64,000 nucleotides of DNA from Echinometra lucunter (Eukaryota > Echinodermata > Echinoidea > Camarodonta > Echinometridae), in contig CM057158.1 in NCBI GenBank assembly GCA_029962745.1, positions 11,862,426-11,926,425 of the forward strand, given 5' to 3'. The notes below the pieces were generated by a model. That model was not told the DNA's origin and searched no databases. It saw only the letters and a list, made by a program, of their open reading frames with translations. Each line of letters starts with the position of its first letter. Within the stretch, counting starts at the first letter, position 1. Below, piece after piece: positions 36,640 through 47,900 of the stretch. A program made the translations under genes and the position numbers.

Positions 36640-37590
36640 CCTTACACTTTTTTACGAAAATTATTTTACTCTAAGTTTCAATGGTCAGAACATATCTCGG
36701 GTTTGTGTTGTTAAATTTCTAGGTGTGTACATCGACGATAAATTGACTTGGCATGAACACATGGTGTCGTGTGCAATCGCATTGCAAAATGTGCAGGTGT
36801 TCTATTTCGGCTTAAACATTTCCTTAGATATATTTTAATAATACGATGATTCTGTCACACATAAACTACTGTAATATTGCTTGGGCGGCTTGGGCAAATG
36901 GGAATGATTATTTTATTACTAAACTATTTATACTTCAGAAAAAAGCAATTCGTATAATTTCTAATGTGCCATATAATGCCCACTCATTACCACTTTTTAA
37001 TCAGTTAAATATGTTAAGTGTATATGATATAAATATTTTGAATATTGCTATTTTGATGTTTATGTGTTCTAAAGGATTAATACCACCATACATACTCTCA
37101 AAACTTTCTCTCAACAGTAACATTCATGAATATAACACTCGTAATGCCACAAACAGGACAAATTTTCATTTACCCAAAATTATAACTAATGTCTCAAAAA
37201 ATGCAATTTATTTTAACGGTCCATAGTTTGGAATAATATCCAAATCACTTTAAGAAACATCCCTTCTGTGAAGAGTTTTAAAAAAGATTTTAAGTCCCGT
37301 CTTGTGAGTATGCATGATTTCGATTGATTTTTTCTTTGTATATGTATTTCTTTCTTTCTGTCCACACTTTTGTGTATCAGATATATTTTGCTTTTGTAAT
37401 TTAGGGTTCAGCGTCTTATAAGGCTTAATGCTTTTTTTGTTGACCCTAATTCCCATAAAATGTCTCTTGTGTAAGTGTTTTCTTTTAATCTCGTACCTTA
37501 TAATTGTTTTGTTATAATTTCTGTCTGATGCACATGTGTCATATTTCTTTATCGTTTTATGGTGAATGAAAATAAATGAAATAAATGAAT
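36640..37590 (+). pseudogene. 3' end of a decayed non-LTR retrotransposon (LINE)
   Basis: The frame at about 36705-36780 reads VKFLGVYIDDKLTWHEHM, the FLGV-ID-LTW-HI motif that follows the catalytic core of LINE reverse transcriptases. A second frame (36846-37226) carries the typical C-terminal thumb region: SHINYCNIAW, then LQKKAIRII, then a long helical stretch. After a frameshift near 37226, WNNI-SVKSFKKDFK ends the ORF. The 3' UTR ends in an AAATGAAATAAATGA-type tail. The catalytic FADD region is absent, so this is a 5'-truncated, frameshifted relic, of CR1/Jockey-like affinity by inference. Confidence 0.8.
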
Positions 37591-38000
37591 TCTTGTTTGA
37601 AAATTTACTCTCACTAATATAATTAACTCATATTGAATAATGATTCTTATCGTGCATTGGACCAATGTGGATATTCAGAGAAAATAAGGTTCGTGAAATC
37701 TATTTCCCCACTTTGCTACCCCCCCCCCCCCCCTCCCCACGACATAGTCTCCGTCTCCATCAAATGAAGCAATAACCCCGTCGCATAGAGCAAAGAGCAT
37801 TGGACTGAATACTAACCAGGCGCCTTAGGAAGCAGTGATAATATGAGAGAAATATTACACCTGTCCCGATACTATCAACTCAAGATAAGAGCGTCTTAAT
37901 AGAAGAATCAAGGATCAGATGATGGCCTGATCTCAGGCCCAATCGGAAATCCAATGCACTCTGGCTCGTCTGCTAATAATGAAATACCCGAAGCATGCAT
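37591..38000. other. No gene seen
   Basis: Contains a poly-C run at about 37720-37733. Otherwise unremarkable. Confidence 0.4.
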
Positions 38001-38007
38001 GGGATAG

Positions 38008-39357
38008 CAGTGGCGTAGACAGGTACTCATGAGTTGGGGGGGGGGGGTGATTCCCCCAAGACCACACACCCACACACACAGGGCAGCAGAGCATCTTTTA
38101 AAGTGAAGGAGGCGTTGTGGCTCAGTGGTAGAGCAGTGGTCTCGTGACCGGGAGTACCCGGGTTCAAAACCAAGCGGATGCGCTAATGCCCTTTGGTAAG
38201 GTATCAATCCTCATTACCAAGTCATTCGGAGGGGACTTAAAGCCGTCGGTCCCCTGGTTGCTTACTAACAAGCATACACATGCTTTCTTAGCAGTCCGGT
38301 AAAATAACCAACCATTTAACCATTTAACCATTTAAAGTAGGGGCATCAGCACAAAAGGGGCAATTTTTGGAAAAGGGGGCACCTAAACAGCAAACACAAG
38401 AAGGAAAACAGCATTCGAGGCGTTGGTATACCCCTATATTCCATTTAACACACTTAAAGTATTATTTTCAATAGATTTTTCTAACCACAATAGCTACTTT
38501 GCATCAGTAAGACTGCTCTGATTACTCATTTGCGAGCGAGCAAAAATGCTCAGCTTTTTTTTTCTGAACCACCGTGGTATTTCCATTCATATCTACAGTG
38601 ACTTGATGATAAGATGTCACAAATCTATTTTAGGATTCTTGTTATTGTTATTTTCATCCATTAACCTGGTAGCTTTCCCTGACCGCGCTATGTTGTTTTT
38701 GAGGGCTCATCACGACCAATATTTTATTAGAGCAAAAAAGTCCAAGTGCAAAAGGATTTTAAATTTCAAGCACATCCTCAACTTGAATAGGAGAATATAA
38801 TTGTAAGACTTGGTTACAACAGACTTGATATGCCACCCGTGAGAGATATAATAAGTAAGTGCGAGACTGCGTAGCGAGTGACCTTTGAAAAAAAAAAGAA
38901 GAGAAATATTCTCCGAAAAAATGGCTTGCAATCTTAATTAACTTTTCACTTAATGTACATACAGCAAAAGTATACGTCGGGAGGGAATAAAGAAACGATG
39001 ACAGAATTTTAGATGAATATGATTTTCCCCATGTTTTGTTTTGTTTTGTTTTTTTGAAAGCTGCATTAGGGGGGGGGGTGATTGTACACAAAATCCCCTT
39101 TCCCTCCCCATAATGTGGGGAGATGTTTCCCCCATTCCCCGCTATCTACACCCTGGCTTACAATCTAAATTAGATGAGTTTCACTTTCTATTTTGAATGA
39201 CAAACAACGACAAAATTGTAGATGGATATAATTTTTCCCCCTTTTCTTTTCCTGAAAGCTGGGGGGGGGGGTATGATTGTACACACCTGTACACACCATC
39301 CCCCACTTCTAAAAGCGGGGGGGGGGTGCATATCCCAATCTCCCCGCTACGCCCCTG
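38008..39357. mobile_element. hAT-like element with 8-bp target duplication
   Basis: Perfect direct repeats TGGGATAG lie at 38000-38007 and 39358-39365. The left end CAGTGGCGTAGACAGG and the right end (minus strand CAGGGGCGTAGCGGGG) form the short inverted ends usual for hAT elements. It contains a SINE (38109-38336). Its right-hand segment is present twice: about 38970-39155, ending CCCCGCTATCTACACCCTGG, and about 39175-39357, ending CCCCGCTACGCCCCTG. No transposase frame is visible, so it is non-autonomous. Confidence 0.8.
38109..38336 (+). mobile_element. tRNA-derived SINE with ACCATTTA tail
   Basis: The tRNA-like head reads TGGCTCAGTGGTAGAGCAG (A box) and GGGTTCAAAACC (B box). The body includes GCCCTTTGGTAAGG, CATTACCAAGTCATTCGGAG and CCCCTGGTTGCTTAC. 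The tail is (ACCATTTA)n. It is inserted inside the hAT-like element, and a diverged sister copy is at 1115. Confidence 0.85.
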
Positions 39358-39369
39358 TGGGATAGCAAA

Positions 39370-40255
39370 GATCGACCGGGTGGGGAGGGGAGATGTTAAT
39401 TGCTGACAGAACGAAGTTATAGGACGCATGCAGGCGGGAGACTTATTAATTATGCTATCCCCTTTCCACCCTTTCCGGATCACCGTCTTTGCTGTCAGTT
39501 AATCGTTATTTTTCTAGCAAAATATCCATTGTTTTCTTGTGCTGCCTCTCACTGTTACTGCATAAAATGTTTTTAATCTTACTCCATGAACCATATTTCC
39601 AAAAGTTTGAATTCGGCATAATTTTTATTTTAATCAAAGTGCAAAATGAACATGCAGGAGGAACTTTTTCTCTCTCGCTTAGTATTCTCTCGCATAACAT
39701 AACAGAAATGATTGTAAACTAGATTTTAAAAGGCTATAAGCTAAAAACGCATAAATCTGGTAATCGGTATATAACTATAAGAGAGAAAAAAATAAACGTA
39801 ACAAAAACCACCTGAAGTTTCAAACGAGAAATTCTTTAAAGAATTAATCATTATTATTTTGAACAATATGATATAAATACTGATAATAATATTTAGGGAA
39901 ACATGGCCGCATTTTGGCACCGAATAAAGTTCTCAGTCAAAATCACACGACGCCATGCATAACATTTAATACTAAAATTCACTGACCGAAATAAAATGAA
40001 ACCGACATGCATCAAACCAACACTTTCTCTGATCAAACCGACAACAGACCGGACAATGTACATATGGAAAAGAACAATCGGTTTCGAGTCGGTTTGGTGG
40101 TGTGACTGAGATCATTTAATTTTATGAGGGAAAGAGATTGAGGCAACCTGGAAATGTCTTGAGTTGAATGAAATCCGAATCGAATCCATGACATTTTCAG
40201 CTGGGCCACCATGTTCATCGGATATCAGGCGTAGGGACGAAATACTGCTTTCAGT
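39370..40255. other. No gene seen
   Basis: AT-rich sequence with short chance frames. No exon or repeat boundary could be supported. Confidence 0.4.
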
Positions 40256-40269
40256 GCAGTCATCAATGA

Positions 40270-40313
40270 CGTCGACAGGGAGGGAGAGAGTGAGAGAAGG
40301 AGAGAGAATGAGT

Positions 40314-40372
<59 letters not shown>

Positions 40373-40770
40373 GAGGACAAGACAGGCGGAGAGTTGAAGG
40401 GAGAGAGGGGCAGAGAGGGAGAGAGATAGAGAGAGGAGGGGGAAGGGGCACATGGCAAATAGACAGATAGAAAGTGAGAGCTAGAGGGACATGAGGATAG
40501 AAATAGAGAGAAAATAGGAAGAGGCAACTAGAGAGAGGGGGTTGGAGACAGGGTGCGCAAATGAATGAAGAGGGGGAAGAGAGAAAAAAAAGAGAAAAGA
40601 AGAAGAGGGTTGGCAAGAGAAAATAATCAACTAACATATAGAATCTATAATCATGAAAAAAATAAGGAAGATTGAAGATAGAATATTGCAAAAAGAAGAA
40701 ATATTCAGAGAGAAACAGAGAGAGAGAGAGAGATATATATAGAGAGAGGAGAGAGAGGGAGAGAGGAGAG
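40270..40770. repeat. (GA)n microsatellite region
   Basis: A pure GA tract of about 50 bp at 40317-40368 within about 500 bp of purine-rich, GAGA-rich sequence. The large leucine/serine-rich minus-strand frames come from this repeat. Confidence 0.92.
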
Positions 40771-41700
40771 GAGTTACTGTGAGAAGAGCATTAAATATGC
40801 ACTCTCTTGATGAGGGTGGCATTGATCATGGTGATGGCATCTGCGGTAGAATGAAAGGAAGAGATTACATAAGAAAATTCAGAGTGGATATATTTTTGTC
40901 ATTCATACCATTCTCTATACGAAAGTTTATCAACCACTACAAAAAAAAGAAAAAAAAAAAGAATCACGCTATTAATCGAAATCTCTTAGTGGACCTACCC
41001 ATGCAGAAATTATCTACAGTATACTGGCATCTATGCTTACACCTCTCGTGACAACTAAGTCCATGGATGTTCGGACTGAATGCCCACTGATGAGCAGTAG
41101 GCAAAATTTTCGAACCTCTTTCACTAGGAGGCTATTTAGGCCCTCTTTTTTCCCTACTTCTATAACAACAGAAATTTAGTTGTATTTCTAGAGTCTATAT
41201 AGCACAGAGATTTTGTAATAAGTAGAGCCCCCCTCCGTGCACGAGCGAAACGTGGGCTCTGCATAATTTGATTGCAAGGCAGGGGATTAAACAGTACAGA
41301 AATACTGATAGTTTGACATCATGTAAACAATGGAATCACTACCATTGCAAAAGAAAATGGCAAGGGTAAGGAAGATAAATCATGGAAAGGAAACCCTTCT
41401 CGTTCTTTTATCTATTTCCTTCTTTCTTTCTTTTTTTTTTTTTTTCTTTTTGTTGGGGTAGAAATGCCTCAACCCCCAAGTGCCCTCCTATTTAGCTAGT
41501 GACAGAATAAGGGTCAAATGGAAAAATGAAGAGATGGTAAAAGAAGGGGAAATAGGCAAAACAGAAAGCTCAAACTAAAATGAGTGTGAGTTACTGCTAT
41601 AAGAAGTGAAAATCCAGCTTGAGAAGCTGATCGACCCGATGGATGAGCTGAGAGCACTCCAGTTTTGTCGTGGAGTGGAGCTAGCTGAGCTGAGCGCTTA
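40771..41700. other. Upstream of LSM14, no other gene
   Basis: AT-rich with a T-run near 41430. CGTGGAGTGGAGCTAGCTGAGCTGAG-like purine-rich words lie at about 41665-41700. No exon was identified. Confidence 0.4.
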
Positions 41701-41720
41701 GTTTAGGCGAGTTGAAAAAA

Positions 41721-41728
41721 TTTGGCGC
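41721..41728 (+). promoter_or_regulatory. E2F-like site upstream of LSM14
   Basis: TTTGGCGC, part of the palindromic TTTGGCGCCA, matches the E2F core (TTTSSCGC) about 140 bp upstream of the LSM14 ATG. No TATA box is obvious nearby. The assignment rests on motif and position only. Confidence 0.35.
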
Positions 41729-41862
41729 CATCTGTGTTCAAGAAGGGAGATGTCAAAGGTTATTTCACAAACTGTGATCATTTGCATCATAGCAGGAATA
41801 CGAAGTTCATCTAAAATCCGGAGGCATCCTTCCTCCGTAATAGTTTATCGTAATTTTTTAAG

Positions 41863-41983
41863 ATGAGTGGAGGAGTATCATATTATGGGAGTAAGATCAG
41901 CCTCATATCGAACGCTGGAATTCGATATGAAGGTCATTTATTCTCGGTCGATACGACTGATTCGACGGTGACTTTGTCGAAAG
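41863..41983 (+). CDS. LSM14: LSM14 exon 1
   Basis: The exon encodes residues 1-40 plus the first base of codon 41. Its start [12 protein letters not shown] matches the invariant family N-terminus. The donor is AAG|GTGAGT. Confidence 0.95.
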
Positions 41984-44900
41984 GTGAGTATAATAACTAG
42001 CGTTGAATACATGCAGAGCTAGTACGTAGCTGTGAAAAACAAAAAATATTTCTGAAACTAAAGTCGTGAGCCTAAGTTGTAAACTGGTGCCTCAACATTA
42101 CAGTATAAGGGTAATGGGCTCTTCTGTCTAGGTTTTGGAGCATCATTTTCATTTGTATGTATGTTGTGGACGTGGCTGACTGGCTGGAAATGACCTCAAC
42201 CAACATGACCAATTTACAGACAGTCAAAGTCATTGCATTGTCCAAAATTAGCAAGTTAACGTTTGGGATGAATCATTGAATGAAATGAAGAACGTGATAA
42301 GTGGTCATGGTGGTGTATTGGCTTGTTCACATATGAAGCTATAAATTCTTTTTTTTTTGGGGGGGGGGGGGGGTAGCTTAACTTAGCCTAGGAATTAGCT
42401 CTTCGTGTGATTTCACGAAGTCCTCTGCCATTTGCCCTTCTTTTGGAGATGGCCTGGAGGCTCCCTAACGTTAGTCCTGCCACTCCTGGAGAGTAAAAAA
42501 AAAAAAATGCCAATGCCACTTACTCTCCACACTAGACCACAGAGCCTGGCATTTTTCCCTATCTCGCTAATGTAGTAGCCATTTCCCCCTTCAAAACAAC
42601 CCCTGGAAAGTCACTTTCCCAATGGCCAATGACACTACCAGTAGACTACCAGCCTTGTAACTATCGCTATCAGCTGTGGCCATAACAAATCCAACTGACA
42701 CTTGGGACCAAAAATTTAATATCCGAAAAAGAAGATTGATGCTAAAATTGAAGTGGCAAAGCTGGTAAAAACTCAATGGAAGTTTATGTTCTCATGACGG
42801 TCCTTTGTAATTTAGATTGAAAATGGCGACTATCTCGCGTATGCGCATTGATGTGGCGCGGGCAATCTTGCAGATGTTTTCATGAATTGATTTTTATTTT
42901 GACGACATTTCTTGGCCAAAATCAAAATTATTTTCATCAAATAACGGAATCTGAGAGCCGAGCGGAAAATGATATGTCAGAACATGATTTCTTGACAAAA
43001 ACATATTTGAAGGTCACTTTGAACTTGATTATGTGTTTGTCCCATATCTTGAATTTTGGCTGTCTCTGCACTGTGTAAATGCCACGCGCACGTCTGGTCC
43101 CCTAGTATTTAGGGGAAGAAACACAATTTCAGAGGTAGGGTCTACTTCTAAATAGCATCTTTTTTGCCTCCTGGCAGCAAAATGGTGTCAACCAATCAAC
43201 CAATTGTGACAAACCTGAAGAATAGAGGACCAGATACGCGCGCATGCCATTTACACAGTGCAGAGAAAGTCGGAGCCCAAGGTATGCAACTATGCATGGA
43301 AAAGGCCATAATCGAGTTCAAAATGACTTTCATTGTTTTGTTGGTCGGGTAACGTTAATCATGTTCTGACATATCACATTGTCCTCTTGGCTCTCAGATT
43401 CTTGGTTATTTGATGAAAATAATTTTAATTTTAGCCAGAAATGTCATCAAAATCACAACAGTTTCTGCACAGGGTATAAGTGCCGCAGAAAATTTTAGAC
43501 GCGTGTGGCTGTATCCAGCCCCGGAGTTGTGGATATACATGTAGCCATAATGCATGTGGCTGTATGGTAAAGACACATGTGTGTAGCCTTATACACTGCC
43601 TTTGGCAAAACTCTATTTTATTTGAGCTTGAACCATTTAAATGTTATGTTAATGTGCATCTCATCCACTTATCACAGTGTTGATTTTTTAAATTCCCTCA
43701 CAGAAACAACACAGAATTTTAGAAAATCCGAAAATATAATGGAAAGTTTCAGGCCTGTCATTCGATATCCCCAGCAGTCATTGTACCTTAGAGCATTACG
43801 TGTGTATGAGGGCTGCTGAATTGCACTGCACCATACATTATTACTTGGTTGTGCACCTGTGACGTGTACAAGCTTGATGTTTGTAATATATATGACATCG
43901 AGCTTTACACAGCTCGCATTTAGCTGCATGGAGAACCATGTCAAGGAAAACACAAATGCCATCAAAATCACCCTTTCTAACACGCAGTTACCTCTGCGAA
44001 CTCCTTTTGAGTTTGCTAGTATTTCCAGCTATCTAATCATGACAAAATATTTTGAATTCTACTTTTCTAATTTAAAAAAAAAAAAAAAAAATTGAAAGTA
44101 AATAGGGTTTTGCCTTACCTTACAACCAGAACACAATGTGCTTCGGATGTTTGCATCATTATCATTTGAATATGACATTGTTGACATATTTCATGATGTA
44201 CATTAGTGCTGTAGTCAAACGTTTATCCGTCCGGTAAACGACCGCCCATGCCACTAACCGTTTTCAATTCGACGGTTTTGGATAAACGGAGATTTACTGT
44301 CAGCCAGGGATTACACATTGTTTGTGTAGCTACTTGTAATATTTCAAGTTTTTCTGACTTAATTTCATCATAAATCAACTCCAAGACTTACGATACTGTG
44401 TCTTTACTAGTGATCTTTCTTAACGCAAAGTTCTTAAACTACGTCAGCTAACCATTGATAAGCTCACCGAAAGATTGGTCCCTCACGTCACTTGTACGTC
44501 GTGGCGCGCACGGGGGTGATGCAGCACCTCCGTACTGTATTTCGAACACGTATGCGCGCCTCTCATTGCCCCTGCACAAGCGATACACTCGGATGTAAGT
44601 AACGTAACGCGCACTTGTTTACTGGCTCGCGATCGCCCTCGGCCTCCAACACGAAAATATGTGCATTCCGCAAAAAGTACCATGAGCAGAGCTTTCGAAG
44701 CTAATTTGAAGATCGGGAATCGCCCATAGAGATCGCCTCATTAATCATTGATATGTCCTATCGGTACATGTACTTTCGATGTGCAGCAAAAGTACATACT
44801 CTTTAAATTGAGAATTAAAAATGATCGATACCTTCAGCATGTATAAAAGCATAGTTCCGCGAGAGAAAATGCTGTACTAGTCTATGGGATTTCATCTTTG

Positions 44901-47900
44901 CAACTTTTCACTGACAACTGAAATAAGCAACAATTTCGTAGTGCCGTTCCCACAGCACTAGAAAAACGTTCGTTGACCGTTACACCATGTACGTTCGCTG
45001 GTGTCTTCAGCTATGTGTAGAAAACGAACACGAATACGGCGCAGCGAATTATTGCGCAATACAATCGCAGTGAAAGCCAAATAGATCTATACATGAGCTC
45101 TCTCGCACGGTACTTTGTAAGTACAATTACTAAAGTTTACAACCTAAATAAATAAGTTGTTTATTTATTTTTTCTGCCGGGATACGGTCTCAATCGATTG
45201 ATACTGTAACCGTCTCGGGGCCTGAGGCCGCCGGGATTTAATCCCGATCCCAGACCGGCTGACAGCACTACTTTCAATAGGCGGCAACTTTGGCAAAGGT
45301 GTGATGTTTTCGTTTATCCGAAAACCGTTCGGTTTTGACTCCCTGTTAAACGGAATTGAAAATAACCGTGATGTTACAGTCATAATGTACATGTAGGCTA
45401 GGCCACAGGTGCACTAGCATACTAACGTTGACATGTGTTGTGGCAAGACGTGCATTCACCAGGTCACATATTTTGTAGATAGAGCTGCAGGCCCCAATTC
45501 TCAACTTAGCTTTGTTGCTAGCAGCACAATGAGATACATTTCTTGGACTTCCATTTGCAAACATGTTCATGAATCATGGGTTATCAGTACTTCAAATATT
45601 TGAGATATTTTAACAGTAATCGATACAAGTTTGTGTTTGTAGGATGTGATAATCTTGTAGTTGAATCATGCCCTTTGTCCTCTTCCTCCACAGTACGTTC
45701 CTTTGGGACAGAAGACAGGCCATGCGATCATCCAGTTGCTCAGCGAGATGAGATGTACGACTACATTGTGTTTAGGGCTTCCGACATCAAAGATCTTTTG
45801 GTTTGTGAAGCTCCTAAACCTCCACAGTCAACTTCTATTGCCCAGGATCCAGCTATTCTGCAGGTGAGCTGATAGTGCTCGATAGGTCCTTGTTAGATTT
45901 AAGTACCAGACCAAAGTAAATGAAGTGCTGAATGGGAAGTCCTTCATCTTTGGCATTGGAAATGTTAATGGATAGTTTTGTACTGAACAACTGGAGAGGG
46001 CTGTTGGCTTCTATAGGATTAAAATTATTTAAAGTTCCTAGATGAAATGTTCAGAGATAGATTGATTTTGACAAAGCTATCCCAGTGGATAATGTGGGCT
46101 GCGTTTCATGAAACCGTCATAAGTCTAAGTTCATACAAGACATCCCATTGAAACGCTTGTTAACTCTACAACACACATTTCATTGGGATGTCCAAGAGGT
46201 TAGATTTATGACGGTTTCATGAAACGGCCCCCAGAATTACAGTTCTAGGCAACATGCAGACGTTCGTACAATGCGATACAATTGTGTTTACAAATGCTTA
46301 ACACCTACTTGATTTGTCATCCATTCCTCATAGCACTCTGGCGCAGTCAGCACCACCACCACACCAAGCTTCCGCCCACCAAACACCTTTGCATCGGCTC
46401 CTGCTCCTTTCGCCCCTTTCAATCAGCTCCCCTACCAGTATGGTGCTATTGGAGGTATGATGCCCAATCAGTTTGGAGCAGGCCAGGTTCAACGCCCTCA
46501 AATAGGAGGTGAATCAAACCCAGTGACCTGTCAGACCATAACAAAAATTGTGTTGATGTACAAACCTGGTCTGGTGTTATATTTGGAACCATTCATTTTT
46601 AGTCTTGATGTTCATCCTAATCCTAATCTAACTCTAACCCCTCAGTGAATCTCGATATAAATTGTTGAATGTTGTGGTGTTAATTGTGATATATCTGTAA
46701 TTATGGGTATATATCTGTAATTTTGGCCTTGTACAAGTATTAATTGTACCTATTGGTCACATTTTTTAGTGTGAAACAAAAGAAAGTATTTACCATTGAC
46801 TAATCTCCCCTGTGGATGCAAAAAGTAGTCAAAGTTGTTTAGCTGAATTAAAGGTGAAACTTTTAGAACTAATTTTCCTATTCAAGCATTGATTTTTTTA
46901 ATGTTTTTTTTTTTTTTGAGTGACGTATTGTCTAATGTAAGATTGTTTTCATTTTCTCAATGAACACTTGGCTGAGAAGTTGGCCGGCAGACCCCTCCAC
47001 TGACCCGCAAGTCTCCCACCATGGAGCAGGCGGTTCAGGCTTCTGGTCCCCAGTCACCCGACAAGGACAAGCAGGAGGGCAGGGCAAGGAAAGACCATGA
47101 CAAGCATGATCATGACCAGGAGCCCCAGCAGCAAAGGAGGCGAGGGTCGCGTGAAGAGCAACGCCGGGGTAACAACAGGGATCACAGAGAGAATAAAGAC
47201 GAGGGTCGTAGAGATAATCAGGATCGCTACCGAGATAATCAGAACAGGGACTACGATAGGGATGGGAACAGGAGAAGGAATGATAGAGGACCCAGAGATC
47301 AAGGACGCAGACAAGACAGTAATATTCGATTTTTTTTTTCTTTATACAAAATAAAGCAATTTTATTCTCAAGGGCTTTCTTTCCTTTAAGGCAGGAATTG
47401 TTTTTGGATGACACCTTTACATGCTGAGCTAGCATTTCATGATTAAAGTGTTTTAATCATTACTCATTTGTGTTATGAATGATATAGTGTCTTGAAATAT
47501 ATCGTTGAAAAATTGTCCATGTGGTTTCATGAGTAGTAGAATGAAATTAGCATGAATGAATGACAATTAGATGCAACCCAAATCCCCATGGCCATATCAG
47601 GACTCTACCATTTTTAGAGCCTTCAGATTCAGAGCAAAATTTTTGATTTAATTAATATATGAAAGCTTCTTTGTGATGTATTGCTCTCACTCAGCTGCCA
47701 AGGTAAATGATTTTAAACATTTACAATCAATTTAGTCACATGTATTTGGTTGTAAAAGTATATGCCTAGGACATGGTCTGTAGATGTTCACTTCTGCAAC
47801 TTCAATGTCAGAGAAGTAAGATGAAAAGAGCAAGGCAAAGTTCCATTCCTTGTCACTTGAAGCAAAGAGTTTACCTTTTTGTAATCTGTGTGATATTGTT

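Noticed and set aside
38111..38180. Possible tRNA gene
   Set aside because: A and B boxes are present, but it is the head of a SINE with a related copy at 1115.
40112..40822. Several minus-strand Ser/Leu-rich frames
   Set aside because: All arise from the (GA)n microsatellite.
46932..47435. 167-codon minus-strand frame
   Set aside because: Shadow of LSM14 exon 4; the plus strand carries the family motif and correct splice phases.
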